A stretch of 58,076 nt of DNA from Roseobacter sp. GAI101 (GTDB lineage Bacteria > Pseudomonadota > Alphaproteobacteria > Rhodobacterales > Rhodobacteraceae), in contig NZ_DS999213.1 of NCBI RefSeq assembly GCF_000156335.1, positions 211,481 to 269,556 of the forward strand, in the 5' to 3' direction. A program made the translations under genes and the position numbers. The notes beneath the pieces were generated by a model, which saw nothing but the letters and a program-made list of their open reading frames with translations, was not told the DNA's origin and did no database searches. Below are positions 1 through 8,652 of the stretch, one piece after another; position 1 is the stretch's first letter, and each line of letters begins with the position of its first letter.

Positions 1-614
1 ATAAAGGCCGTTGCGCGGGCCGGGTCATGGCGGCTGAGATCGCGGACCCACCAAGCGATGGCCTTTTGCATGATGCCGTTCTTGACGGGCAGGTAGCCTT
101 CGGCCCAGCCAAGGACGCGTTCGCGGGCGGCGAGTTCTTCCGGTTTGGGGTGGTTTTGCTTGGTCCAGGGCAGGGTGGCCACAAGGGCCGCACGACGGGT
201 CCACAGGTGGTCGGACTGGGTCCATGCTTCGACCACGTCCAGGCGATCGGGATCGGCGATCAGGCGTTTCTGCACGGCCATGCAGACATGATCCGCGATG
301 GCCCAGCTGTCGAAGTCCGATACCCAGCTTTGCATCAGCTGCCATGCGGGTTCGTCATCGGGGCGCAGGCGTGCCTGGGTCAGCAATTTGGCAGCGGCGA
401 GCCGTGCCTCGAAGATGTCGGTTTGCCAAAGGGCGTCGGCCAGGGTGACGCGATCCGCCAGATCAAGGTCGGTGCGCCAGGTCTTGGTCAGGTCGTTGAT
501 CTGCGGATTGGTCACGCCAAGATAGACACGGTCCATCTTGTGATAGTCCTGCATTTGCGGCACGCGGGCTGGGTCGCCGAGAGCGGTCAGCTGCGCGAGA
601 TAGGGATCAAGCAT
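1..614 (-). CDS. AlkD-like DNA alkylation repair protein (C-terminus off window)
   Basis: About 205 N-terminal residues are visible, starting MLDPYLAQLTALGDP; the rest lies beyond the left edge. The text is a run of helical HEAT-like units, with phrases such as DFDSWAIADHVC and SDHLWTRRAALVATL that are typical of the AlkD-type DNA alkylation repair family (monofunctional glycosylases that remove 3- and 7-alkylpurines). The ATG at 614 lies inside the end of the upstream gene (8 bp overlap), so it is translationally coupled to the PNPOx-family gene and is the last visible member of the glmU-glmS operon. Family assignment is by remembered pattern; substrate is not shown by the sequence. Confidence 0.75.
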   Translation of the reverse strand, partial: MLDPYLAQLTALGDPARVPQMQDYHKMDRVYLGVTNPQINDLTKTWRTDLDLADRVTLADALWQTDIFEARLAAAKLLTQARLRPDDEPAWQLMQSWVSDFDSWAIADHVCMAVQKRLIADPDRLDVVEAWTQSDHLWTRRAALVATLPWTKQNHPKPEELAARERVLGWAEGYLPVKNGIMQKAIAWWVRDLSRHDPARATAF

Positions 615-1170
615 CGACGTCTCCTGTATCAGCGAGGATATGCGTTGGCATCCCGTCAATCGTGGCGCGATTGCGTTCGTCCCAATAGGTGGCGATGCCG
701 GTTTCGCCCTTGTCTTCGGCCCATTTGCTTAGCACGTCGCGGTCTCCGGCATGATGATAGAAAGGGACGGCATAGCCGCAGCTGGTTTGCAGCATCTCGA
801 CGCGCATATCATAAATCTGCCGCGCGCCAAGGGCTGTCGGGAACAACGCGTTCAGCGCGGCAAACCCCGCATCGCGCGGGTGCAAGACCTGTGCATCGCC
901 ATAGGCGCGCATGATCATCGGCTGCTTTTCAAAGCCGCACCACATCAAGGTCATGCGGTTTAGCCGCGCCAGATGGCCTGCGGTTTCATTGCCCGATCCC
1001 GTCAGGTTCCGCCAGACGATCCGGTTCGGCCCCATGACGCGCAGGCTGTCCATTCCTTTGGGTGAAATGTTGACCCGTCCGTCAGGCGCGGCACTGCCGC
1101 AAAAGAACATGTGCTGCGCTTCAATGAAGCTGCGATGGCTGTCGTTGATCTGGTCGAATTGCTTCGCCAC
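607..1170 (-). CDS. Pyridoxamine 5'-phosphate oxidase-fold flavin protein
   Basis: 187 residues with a GTG start that shares its first base with the glmS stop (TAGTG), so it is read directly after glmS. The segment MFFCGSAAPDGRVNISPKG, followed by NRIVWRNLTGSGNETAGHL, is the FMN-binding split-barrel pattern of the PNPOx-like family, which includes many uncharacterised FMN or F420 enzymes. It is unlikely to be PdxH itself: it is shorter and lacks the C-terminal PdxH block that I know. It probably reduces or oxidises a small substrate in the cytosol, but the substrate is unknown. It overlaps the AlkD-like gene by 8 bp. Confidence 0.75.
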   Translation of the reverse strand: MAKQFDQINDSHRSFIEAQHMFFCGSAAPDGRVNISPKGMDSLRVMGPNRIVWRNLTGSGNETAGHLARLNRMTLMWCGFEKQPMIMRAYGDAQVLHPRDAGFAALNALFPTALGARQIYDMRVEMLQTSCGYAVPFYHHAGDRDVLSKWAEDKGETGIATYWDERNRATIDGMPTHILADTGDVDA

Positions 1171-2990
1171 TATTCAACCGTCACGGATTTGGCGAGGTTG
1201 CGCGGCTGGTCCACATCGGTCCCCTTGGCAATCGCCGTATGATAGGCCAGCAGCTGCGCGGGGATCGCATAAAGGATCGGGGCCAGCGCATCGGCGACGG
1301 GTGGCATTTCGATCGTGGCCCATGTGCCCTCTGCTTCTTCTTTCAGGCCGGATCTGTCAGAGATCAGGATGACCTTGCCCTTGCGCGCCATGACTTCTTG
1401 CATGTTGCTCACCGTCTTGTCGAAGAGGTTGTCCTTGGGGGCCATCACAACCACCGGCACATTTTCATCGATCAGGGCGATAGGACCATGCTTAAGTTCG
1501 CCTGATGCATAAGCTTCGGCATGTATGTAGCTGATTTCTTTAAGTTTAAGCGCGCCTTCAAGGGCGAGGGGGAACATCGGGCCACGGCCCAGGAACAGCA
1601 CGTCGCGGGCAGAGGCCAGCTTGTAGGCGGCGTCACGGATCGCTGTGTTCTGTTCAAGTGCGGTGTTGATCAGCGACGGCATCGCCCGCAGGCCCGAGAT
1701 ATGATCGGCAAGTTGGTCGTCGCTGATTACGCCACGGTCCTGCGCGGCCTTCAGCACCATCAGGAACAGCACGGTCAGCTGGCAGGTAAAGGCTTTGGTC
1801 GATGCCACGCCGACCTCTACGCCCGCATGGATCGGCAGGGCCAGATCGCTTTCGCGTGCAATCGATGATTCAGTGACATTGACAACCGATGCGATCTTGG
1901 CCGCCTTGCCTTCGCAGAAACGAAGTGCTGCAAGGGTATCGGCGGTTTCACCTGATTGACTGACGAACATCGCCAGGGTGCGCGCCGGAATCGGCGGTTC
2001 GCGGTAGCGGAATTCTGAGGCGAAATCTACCTCGACCGGCAGGCGCGCAATCTGTTCGAACCAGTATTTCGCGGTCAGACAGGCGTAGTAGGCCGTTCCG
2101 CAGGCAACCATGGTGATGCGGTCGACCGTGGAGAAATCCAAACCGGGGTCGGGCAGAGAAATCTCGCCTTTGGCACTGAGGTAGTGGGTGAGGGCTGCAC
2201 CGATCACGCCGGGTTGTTCGGCGATCTCCTTGGCCATGAAATGCTTGTGGCCTGCCTTGTCGACGCGCGTATTGTCCAGACTGATGGTCTTGATTTCCCG
2301 GTTGGCGCGGTTGCCATCGGCATCGTAAATCTCGACCGAGCTGCGGGACAGAATGGCACGGTCGCCTTCTTCAAGATAGGTGATGCGGTCGGTCATGGGC
2401 GACAGGGCGATGGCATCGCTGCCCAGATAAACCTCGTTGTCGCCATACCCCACGGCGAGGGGGGCACCTTTGCGCGCGCCGATCATCAGATCTTCTTCGC
2501 CGTCGAACAGAAAGGCGAGGGCAAAGGCACCGTGCAAGCGCGACAACGTCTTGGTCGCGGCTTCAATGGGGCCAAGCCCTTCGGCCATGTGCTGCTGGGT
2601 CAGCAAGGCGACGGTCTCGGTGTCGGTTTCCGTGACGAATTCAACGCCTTTTGCGGTCAGTTCGGCACGCAATTCGCGAAAGTTTTCGATGATCCCGTTG
2701 TGCACAACGGCGACAGGTCCCGCCTGATGCGGATGCGCGTTGGTGACCGACGGCGCACCATGGGTGGCCCAGCGGGTGTGACCGATGCCCGATTTGCCGG
2801 CAAGCGGTTCATGTACCAGCAGATCGGACAGGTTGACCAATTTGCCCACAGCACGGCGGCGGGAAAGGTGACCGTTGTTGATCGTCGCGATCCCGGCGCT
2901 GTCATAGCCGCGATATTCAAGACGTTTCAGGGCCTCGACAAGGATCGGGGCGGCTTCGTGCTGCCCGAGTATTCCGACAATACCACACAT
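1170..2990 (-). CDS. glmS: Glutamine--fructose-6-phosphate aminotransferase (isomerizing)
   Basis: 606 residues, full length. It makes glucosamine-6-phosphate from fructose-6-phosphate and glutamine, the first step to UDP-GlcNAc for peptidoglycan and lipid A. The N-terminal class II amidotransferase domain begins MCGIVGILGQ with nucleophile Cys2 and carries HTRWATHG (71-78) and HNGIIENFRE near residue 100. Two SIS sugar-isomerase domains follow (VACGTAYYA, SQSGETADT), and the protein ends in the canonical LAKSVTVE loop. It starts only 2 bp after the glmU stop, so there is no room for a glmS ribozyme and expression must follow glmU. Confidence 0.98.
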   Translation of the reverse strand: MCGIVGILGQHEAAPILVEALKRLEYRGYDSAGIATINNGHLSRRRAVGKLVNLSDLLVHEPLAGKSGIGHTRWATHGAPSVTNAHPHQAGPVAVVHNGIIENFRELRAELTAKGVEFVTETDTETVALLTQQHMAEGLGPIEAATKTLSRLHGAFALAFLFDGEEDLMIGARKGAPLAVGYGDNEVYLGSDAIALSPMTDRITYLEEGDRAILSRSSVEIYDADGNRANREIKTISLDNTRVDKAGHKHFMAKEIAEQPGVIGAALTHYLSAKGEISLPDPGLDFSTVDRITMVACGTAYYACLTAKYWFEQIARLPVEVDFASEFRYREPPIPARTLAMFVSQSGETADTLAALRFCEGKAAKIASVVNVTESSIARESDLALPIHAGVEVGVASTKAFTCQLTVLFLMVLKAAQDRGVISDDQLADHISGLRAMPSLINTALEQNTAIRDAAYKLASARDVLFLGRGPMFPLALEGALKLKEISYIHAEAYASGELKHGPIALIDENVPVVVMAPKDNLFDKTVSNMQEVMARKGKVILISDRSGLKEEAEGTWATIEMPPVADALAPILYAIPAQLLAYHTAIAKGTDVDQPRNLAKSVTVE

Positions 2991-2992
2991 AC

Positions 2993-4345
2993 TCAGCTGC
3001 CTCTCTGCTGTTTCGCCTTTTTGGCTTTCAATATTTCAAACAATTTCCGCGCCATGCCGGGTTTTTCAACCTGTGGCGCGCGCGACAGGGCCAGGGCGTC
3101 TGCCTCGACGTCTGATGTGATGACGGACCCTGATCCGGTCATCGCCCCGTCGCCAATATGAACGGGGGCCACCAGCATGGTGTTGGACCCGATAAAGGCA
3201 TTCGCGCCGATATGGGTATGGTGCTTCATCACACCGTCATAATTGCAGGTGATGGTGCCTGCGCCGATGTTGGCGCGGGCCCCGATTGCAGCGTCGCCGA
3301 TATAGCTGAGGTGATTGACCTTGGCCCCTTCGGCGATCTGGGCATTCTTGATTTCAACAAAGTTGCCTATGCGCACATCTTCAGACAGTTCCGCACCGGG
3401 GCGCAGGCGCGCATAGGGGCCGATGATGCCGCCACGGGACACATGGCAGCCCTCAAGGTGGCTGAAAGCGCGGATCGTGGCACCGGATTCGACTGTGACA
3501 CCGGGGCCGAAGACGACGTTGGGTTCAATCACCGTATCGCGCCCGATATAGGTGTCGCGGGCGAAATAGACCGTGTCCGGTGCCATCAGGGTGACGCCGG
3601 TTTCCAGCATCTGCGCGCGGGTGCGGGCCTGAAATGCCGCATCCGCAGCAGCCAGATCGGCGCGCGAATTGACGCCCATGGTTTCCGCCTCGATGCAGGT
3701 CACGGCAGTCGCTTTCAATCCGCGTGCGCGGGCGATGCCGATGATATCGGTAAGGTAATATTCCTCGGATGCGTTGTCGTTGCCTACCGCATCAATCAGA
3801 TCGAACAGCAGTTCGGACTTGCACGCAACAACGCCGCTATTGCAAAGGGTTATGGCGCGTTCTTCATCTGTTGCGTCCTTGAATTCGACGATCCGGTCCA
3901 AGCTGTCGCCATCCATGACCAAACGGCCATAGCGCGCGGGAACAGCGGCCTCGAACCCCAGAACAACCACGTCGTTGTTGGTCAGGGCGGTGCACATTGC
4001 CTCGAGAGTTTCGGATTGGACGAAAGGCGTGTCGCCATAAAGAACGATGGCGGTCCCTTCGAACCCTGCCAGCGCATGGCGCGCCTGGGCGACGGCGTGG
4101 GCGGTGCCAAGTTGCTCGTCCTGCACCACGACGACGGCTTCTTCGTCAAATTCCTGCGCGGCGGCGCGCACCAGATCGGCCCCGTGGCCAGCGACCACGA
4201 CAGTGCGCGCAGGCTCGAGCGCCGCGCCGGACGCCATTGCGTGTTCAAGCAAGGGGGCGTGGGCGATAGGGTGCAGAACCTTGGGCAGATCCGATTGCAT
4301 CCGCGTGCCCTTGCCTGCGGCCAATAGGATCAGTGCAACTTCCAT
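2993..4345 (-). CDS. glmU: Bifunctional GlmU uridyltransferase/acetyltransferase
   Basis: 450 residues from the chosen ATG at 4345; an upstream in-frame start at 4405 would add 20 unconserved residues. The chosen start gives MEVALILLAAGKGTRM, the nucleotidyltransferase motif at its usual N-terminal place, with AAAGAG about 8 bases upstream as ribosome binding site. The N-terminal half is the pyrophosphorylase domain (YGDTPF, YYLTDI). The C-terminal half is a left-handed beta-helix of hexapeptides with NIGAGTITCNYDG, the acetyl-CoA-dependent glucosamine-1-phosphate acetyltransferase. It produces UDP-GlcNAc in the cytosol and forms an operon with glmS. It diverges from gph across a 118 bp gap that must hold both promoters. 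Confidence 0.97.
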   Translation of the reverse strand: MEVALILLAAGKGTRMQSDLPKVLHPIAHAPLLEHAMASGAALEPARTVVVAGHGADLVRAAAQEFDEEAVVVVQDEQLGTAHAVAQARHALAGFEGTAIVLYGDTPFVQSETLEAMCTALTNNDVVVLGFEAAVPARYGRLVMDGDSLDRIVEFKDATDEERAITLCNSGVVACKSELLFDLIDAVGNDNASEEYYLTDIIGIARARGLKATAVTCIEAETMGVNSRADLAAADAAFQARTRAQMLETGVTLMAPDTVYFARDTYIGRDTVIEPNVVFGPGVTVESGATIRAFSHLEGCHVSRGGIIGPYARLRPGAELSEDVRIGNFVEIKNAQIAEGAKVNHLSYIGDAAIGARANIGAGTITCNYDGVMKHHTHIGANAFIGSNTMLVAPVHIGDGAMTGSGSVITSDVEADALALSRAPQVEKPGMARKLFEILKAKKAKQQRGS

Positions 4346-4463
4346 GGGTAATCTCTTTAATGAATTGATATCAGCTCTCTTTACCTTTTTCCCATTTATG
4401 CGCAAGGCTGCCAGCCATCAAAGAAGATTTCGACCTGCAACAACTCTCAGCAAAGGAACGCCG

Positions 4464-5135
4464 ATGAAAACGGTAGTATTCGATCTCGACGGGACCTTGG
4501 CGGACACCAGCGGCGATTTGATCGCCGCGGCCAATGCGTGTTTTCGCGACATGGGCGCGGGCGATCTGTTGGAGGCGGGGCGCGATGCGGGCACGGCGCT
4601 GAAGGGCGGGCGCGCGATGCTGCGGCTGGGCATGGAACGGCTGGGCCGCGCTGATGACGTGGCGACGATTGACCGCTACTATCCTGTATTGCTCAAGGCC
4701 TATGCGCAGGACATTGATACGCATACGGTCCTCTATCCCGGCGCGATGGACGCGGTCGAGGCGTTGAAGGTCGCGGGGTACCGCGTGGCGATCTGCACCA
4801 ACAAACCCGAAGGGCTGGCCGATACCTTGCTGACGCGGTTGGGCGTGCGCGATGCCTTTGGGGCGATGTTGGGGGCGGACAGTCTGGCCGTCAAGAAACC
4901 CGATCCGGAGCATCTCTACGAAACCGCGCGCCGTGCCGGGGGCGACCCTGCGCAATGCTGTCTGGTGGGGGACACCAATACTGACCGCAAGACAGCCGCA
5001 GCGGCCAATGTGCCTTGCATTCTGGTCACTTTCGGCCCCTCGGGCGAGGATATGGCCGCCCTGAACCCCGACGCGCTGCTTGAAGATTACGCGCATTTGC
5101 CCGCGCTGGTGCCGACGTTGATCGGGGCCATGTAA
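4464..5135 (+). CDS. gph: Phosphoglycolate phosphatase-like HAD hydrolase
   Basis: 223 residues from the ATG at 4464, which follows AAAGGA. The open frame extends further upstream, but only across the glmU/gph gap and antisense glmU. HAD motifs are intact: motif I VFDLDGTLADT (Asp7, Asp9), motif II CTNKP, motif III VKKPDPEHL and motif IV VGDTNTDRKTA. Length and cap region match the Gph family, which dephosphorylates 2-phosphoglycolate from DNA repair or oxygenase side reactions. HAD specificity is hard to read from sequence, so the exact substrate is inferred. The next gene begins 4 bp after its stop. Confidence 0.85.
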   Translation: MKTVVFDLDGTLADTSGDLIAAANACFRDMGAGDLLEAGRDAGTALKGGRAMLRLGMERLGRADDVATIDRYYPVLLKAYAQDIDTHTVLYPGAMDAVEALKVAGYRVAICTNKPEGLADTLLTRLGVRDAFGAMLGADSLAVKKPDPEHLYETARRAGGDPAQCCLVGDTNTDRKTAAAANVPCILVTFGPSGEDMAALNPDALLEDYAHLPALVPTLIGAM

Positions 5136-5139
5136 CGTC

Positions 5140-6330
5140 ATGGACGTGTTCAAAGGCAGCTTTACCCAACAAGAACCCATCCCCGAAGACGCGATAGAGG
5201 CAGCCGTAGCCGTGATGCGCCACGGACGGCTGCACCGGTATAACACCGCAGGCGACGAGATCGCCGAAGTGGCGATGCTTGAGCAGGAATTTGCCACGAT
5301 GGTCGGCGCGCAATATTGCCTTGCCGTTGCGTCGGGCGGTTATGCGATTGCCACGGCCCTGCGCGCGGTCGGGGTGAAGCCGGGCGACACGGTGCTGTCG
5401 AATGCCTTTACACTGGCCCCGGTACCGGGGGCGATTGCCGCTGTCGGGGCCAAACCTGTGTTCGTCGGTGTGACAGAGGGTCTGGTGATTGATCTGGACG
5501 ATCTGGCCGGCAAGTTGGACCAGGCACGCGTGTTGTTGCTGAGCCATATGCGCGGACATATCTGCGACATCGACGCGCTGATGGCGCTGTGCGACGGGGC
5601 AGGCGTGACGGTGGTCGAAGATTGCGCCCACACCATGGGGGCCGCGTGGCATGGCGTGCCATCTGGGCGTCACGGGGCCGTGGGGTGCTATTCCTGCCAG
5701 ACCTACAAGCATGTCAATGCGGGCGAAGGCGGTTTGCTTGTCACCGATGATGCGGAAACAGCTGCCCGCGCGATCCTGCTGTCGGGATCTTACATGCTGT
5801 ATGAAAAGCATCTGGCCGGTCCGCCGCCGGAAGCCTTTGACCGGATCAGGTACGAGACCCCCAATATATCGGGGCGGATGGACAACCTGCGTGCGGCGTT
5901 GCTGCGGCCACAACTGCGCAATCTTGATGCGCAGGTGGCGCGGTGGAACGAACGGTATTTCACGATCGAAGCAGGATTGCGCGACACCCCCGGCCTGACA
6001 GTGATCGACCGCGCGGCGGGCGAAAGCATCGTCGGATCATCCATCCAGTTTCTGCTGCAGGGCTGGGCCCCAGACAAGGTGCGCGATGTATTGGGCCGGT
6101 GTTTCGCCCGCGGGGTTGAACTGAAATGGTTCGGCGCGGCAGAGCCTTTGGGCTTTACCAGCCGCTATGACAGTTGGCGCTATGCCCCCTCTGCGCCGCT
6201 GCCCAAAAGCGATGCGGTGCTGGCCGGGCTTATCGACATGCGGGTGCCGCTGACGTTCAGTATTGATGATTGCACCCTGATCGCCCGCATCATCCGCGCG
6301 GAAGTCAACGCCGTCTTTCAGCAGGCGTAA
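5140..6330 (+). CDS. DegT/DnrJ/EryC1/StrS-family PLP aminotransferase
   Basis: 396 residues, ATG 4 bp after the gph stop. The fold-type I PLP pattern is clear: VASGGYAIATALRA near residue 65, VVEDCAHTMGAAWHG (PLP-binding Asp) and the Schiff-base lysine in SCQTYKHVNAGEGG. Family members transaminate nucleotide-linked keto-sugars or serve in secondary metabolism. Here no sugar-nucleotide or polysaccharide genes lie next to it, so the substrate cannot be guessed. Co-transcription with gph is likely from spacing. The gene ends just before a strong hairpin shared with the convergent gene. Confidence 0.85.
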   Translation: MDVFKGSFTQQEPIPEDAIEAAVAVMRHGRLHRYNTAGDEIAEVAMLEQEFATMVGAQYCLAVASGGYAIATALRAVGVKPGDTVLSNAFTLAPVPGAIAAVGAKPVFVGVTEGLVIDLDDLAGKLDQARVLLLSHMRGHICDIDALMALCDGAGVTVVEDCAHTMGAAWHGVPSGRHGAVGCYSCQTYKHVNAGEGGLLVTDDAETAARAILLSGSYMLYEKHLAGPPPEAFDRIRYETPNISGRMDNLRAALLRPQLRNLDAQVARWNERYFTIEAGLRDTPGLTVIDRAAGESIVGSSIQFLLQGWAPDKVRDVLGRCFARGVELKWFGAAEPLGFTSRYDSWRYAPSAPLPKSDAVLAGLIDMRVPLTFSIDDCTLIARIIRAEVNAVFQQA

Positions 6331-6336
6331 CGCATG

Positions 6337-6360
6337 AAAAAAGGGCGCTCGAAAGCGCCC
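6337..6360 (-). terminator. Bidirectional hairpin between convergent genes
   Basis: Perfect 7 bp stem GGGCGCT / AGCGCCC with loop CGAA. On the minus strand it is followed by six T residues (6342 to 6337), a classical intrinsic terminator for the gene at 6388-6858. On the plus strand the downstream T tract is weaker (TGATTTCCTT), but the hairpin can also end the gph-aminotransferase transcript. Confidence 0.8.
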
Positions 6361-6387
6361 TGATTTCCTTGGGGTTGCCGAAACGGT

Positions 6388-6858
6388 TTAGAACCGGACG
6401 GTGCCGTGCTGCCCCATGTCCGGCTTTTCATCAGTCAGGTGGGCCTTGGCGATTTCGTACAGGAACGACAGGCTGCCACCGGTTGCCCAGACTTCAGCCG
6501 TCGAAAGGTCCATGCGGACCAGTTGGACGTCGTCATCCTGACGGCCATCTTCAAACCACGCGCCAGCAATGGCGGACCACAGTTCGTCCAGCTTGGCGGG
6601 ATCGGTCACGGCCTGCACTTTTCCATCAACACGGGCATAGAGATGTTCGTCATTGCTGATGATGACGTATTCAGCCGATGCGCCCGACTGTGCGGTTTTC
6701 GCCAGATCGGTGCCATTCGCCGTGATGAACCACAGCGCGTTCGCGTCCTTGTCAACGTAATGGCTCATCGGGACGGATCGCGCCTCGTCCGTGCCCAACA
6801 TGCCGGTGCGGATGTCTTCGATCCGGTCCCAGAATTCTTCTTTCAATGACGTATTCAT
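6388..6858 (-). CDS. General-stress-type pyridoxamine oxidase-like flavin protein
   Basis: 156 residues from the ATG at 6858; a TTG two codons upstream is also possible. Upstream AGGACGAG is a fair ribosome binding site. The content (GMLGTDEARSVPMSHYVD, LWFITANGTDLAKT, VSALWxxIAGAWFEDG-like region) matches the general stress protein 26 / Pyrid_ox_like group of PNPOx-fold proteins, distinct from the PNPOx-type gene at 607-1170. The group is thought to bind FMN; its role in stress is poorly defined. It is monocistronic, diverging from the ivd operon and ending at a good terminator. Confidence 0.75.
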   Translation of the reverse strand: MNTSLKEEFWDRIEDIRTGMLGTDEARSVPMSHYVDKDANALWFITANGTDLAKTAQSGASAEYVIISNDEHLYARVDGKVQAVTDPAKLDELWSAIAGAWFEDGRQDDDVQLVRMDLSTAEVWATGGSLSFLYEIAKAHLTDEKPDMGQHGTVRF

Positions 6859-6936
6859 TTTCAACTCGTCCTTTCACACTCGTTCTATGTGCTAACAGCG
6901 GGGTGAGGGATCGGGTTCCATGCGACTTGGATTTGC

Positions 6937-6964
6937 TTGACCGAATCTTCTTAGGGTGTAAAGT
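6937..6964 (+). promoter_or_regulatory. Predicted sigma-70 promoter of the leucine-catabolism operon
   Basis: TTGACC (6937-6942) and TAAAGT (6959-6964), separated by 16 bp, fit a housekeeping promoter in front of ivd (ATG at 7001). No other equally good pair is visible in the 142 bp divergent gap. Position only; not tested. Confidence 0.45.
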
Positions 6965-6966
6965 AA

Positions 6967-6980
6967 TGAACAACTGTTCA
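6967..6980. promoter_or_regulatory. Perfect palindrome over the predicted ivd start site
   Basis: TGAACAACTGTTCA is a perfect inverted repeat (TGAACA-AC-TGTTCA) beginning 2 bp after the predicted -10 hexamer, so a bound protein would cover the transcription start. This is the usual place for a repressor operator. It does not match the LiuR consensus as I remember it, so the regulator is unidentified; no regulator gene is adjacent. Confidence 0.45.
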
Positions 6981-7000
6981 ATAAACTCTGGGAGGGGTCC

Positions 7001-8164
7001 ATGTTCAACGCCAGCATGAAATTCGATTTGGGCGACGATGTGAATGATCTGCGCGACATGGTGCACCGCTGGTCGCAAGAGCGGGTCAAGCCGATGGCCG
7101 CCGGTATCGATCAGAAAAACGAATTTCCGCCCGAGCTTTGGAAAGAGATGGGCGATCTTGGTCTGCTGGGCATGACCGTGGATGAAGAATACGGCGGTAC
7201 CGGCATGGGGTATGTCGCCCACACCGTCGCGGTCGAGGAGATCGCACGGGCGTCGGCGTCTGTGTCCTTGTCCTACGGTGCGCATTCCAACCTCTGCGTC
7301 AATCAGATCAGCCTGAATGGCACCCCTGAACAGAAAGCAAAGTTCCTGCCGGGATTGTGTTCAGGCGCGCATGTCGGTGCACTTGCCATGTCCGAACCGT
7401 CCGCAGGCAGCGACGTGGTGTCGATGAAGCTGCGTGCCGAAAAGCGCAACGATCACTACCGTCTGTCCGGCAATAAATACTGGATCACCAACGGCCCCGA
7501 TGCCGATACGCTGGTGGTCTACGCCAAGACCGACCCCGACGCGGGGTCCAAGGGGATCACGGCCTTTCTGATTGAGAAATCGATGAAGGGTTTCACCACC
7601 AGCCCGCATTTCGACAAGCTCGGCATGCGCGGGTCAAACACCGCCGAACTGATCTTTGAGGATGTCGAAGTCCCGTTCGAGAATGTCTTGGGCGAAGAGG
7701 GGCGCGGCGTACGTGTCCTGATGTCCGGTCTGGACTATGAACGCGTCGTTCTGGCGGGCATCGGTCTGGGGATCATGGCCGCGTGTCTGGACGAAATCAT
7801 GCCCTACATGGCCGAGCGCAAACAGTTCGGGCAACCCATCGGCAGTTTCCAACTGATGCAGGGCAAGATGGCCGATATGTACACTGCGATGAATTCCGCC
7901 CGTGCCTATGTCTACGAGGTTGCCAAGGCTTGTGATCGCGGCGAGGTGACCCGCGCGGATGCCGCTGCCTGCTGTCTCTATGCCTCGGAAGAGGCGATGA
8001 AACAGGCGCATCAGGCGGTGCAGGCCATGGGCGGCGCAGGCTATCTGTCCGACAATCCCGTGGGCCGCATTTTCCGCGATGCCAAGCTGATGGAGATCGG
8101 GGCGGGCACCTCGGAAATCCGCCGCATGCTGGTGGGCCGCGAGATGATGGGAGCGATGGCGTGA
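7001..8164 (+). CDS. ivd: Isovaleryl-CoA dehydrogenase
   Basis: 387 residues; ATG preceded by GGGAGGGG. It oxidises isovaleryl-CoA to 3-methylcrotonyl-CoA using FAD, feeding electrons to ETF. Acyl-CoA dehydrogenase blocks are in order: [13 protein letters not shown] (near 127-139), [21 protein letters not shown], and the C-terminal [13 protein letters not shown] and [11 protein letters not shown]. The catalytic base is Glu247 in [10 protein letters not shown], the position characteristic of isovaleryl-CoA dehydrogenases rather than of short/medium-chain enzymes. It is the first gene of the operon and overlaps the next by GTGA. Confidence 0.93.
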   Translation: MFNASMKFDLGDDVNDLRDMVHRWSQERVKPMAAGIDQKNEFPPELWKEMGDLGLLGMTVDEEYGGTGMGYVAHTVAVEEIARASASVSLSYGAHSNLCVNQISLNGTPEQKAKFLPGLCSGAHVGALAMSEPSAGSDVVSMKLRAEKRNDHYRLSGNKYWITNGPDADTLVVYAKTDPDAGSKGITAFLIEKSMKGFTTSPHFDKLGMRGSNTAELIFEDVEVPFENVLGEEGRGVRVLMSGLDYERVVLAGIGLGIMAACLDEIMPYMAERKQFGQPIGSFQLMQGKMADMYTAMNSARAYVYEVAKACDRGEVTRADAAACCLYASEEAMKQAHQAVQAMGGAGYLSDNPVGRIFRDAKLMEIGAGTSEIRRMLVGREMMGAMA

Positions 8165-8649
8165 TCCGTCTGGTTGCCGCTGTGGCGCTGTTGGCCACGC
8201 CGGTCATGGCGCAAGAATTGCAGTACACCGACAGGGTGACACAAAACTGTCTGGAAGGGGCCGAAAGCTATGGCACCAAGATCGATTGCGCCGGTGCGTC
8301 GGCGGGGCAGTGCATGGACGACACGCCCGGCGGCAGCAGCACCGTTGGCATGGGCGGCTGCCTGGAGCGGGAATTGGCCTATTGGGACGGCTTGTTGAAC
8401 AGCCACTACAAAGCGGCGATGGCGCAGGCGAAAAGCCTTGATGCCGACCGCCCGGCGTCGATGAAAGACCTGCCGGGAGCCGCGACAGCCCTGCGTGACA
8501 TGCAGCGTGCCTGGATCCCGTTTCGCGACAAGGCCTGCGCCTACGAGGCGTCGCTTTGGTCCGGTGGCACAGGACAGGGGCCTGCGGCACTCAGCTGTCT
8601 TTTGCAGCAAACCGCCAAGCAGGCGCTGACGCTCGAGCCTTGGGGCTAG
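8161..8649 (+). CDS. Periplasmic LprI/DUF1311-type protein
   Basis: 162 residues with a GTG start inside the ivd stop (GTGA overlap). Residues 1-17 ([17 protein letters not shown]) form a signal peptide cleaved before QE. The mature part has several cysteines and the DUF1311 pattern [14 protein letters not shown], then [15 protein letters not shown], and a final cysteine. This is the family of the mycobacterial lysozyme inhibitor LprI. Its job among leucine-degradation enzymes is unclear, yet spacing says it is co-translated with ivd. It may bind a wall-acting enzyme or simply be carried along. Confidence 0.75.
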   Translation: MIRLVAAVALLATPVMAQELQYTDRVTQNCLEGAESYGTKIDCAGASAGQCMDDTPGGSSTVGMGGCLERELAYWDGLLNSHYKAAMAQAKSLDADRPASMKDLPGAATALRDMQRAWIPFRDKACAYEASLWSGGTGQGPAALSCLLQQTAKQALTLEPWG

Positions 8650-8652
8650 CCG

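Noticed and set aside
2985..2999. Possible glmS ribozyme
   Set aside because: Only 2 bp separate the glmU stop and the glmS start, and the ribozyme is a Gram-positive feature.
2184..3161. A 325-codon plus-strand frame opposite glmS
   Set aside because: Antisense to a full-length conserved enzyme; a GC-driven shadow.
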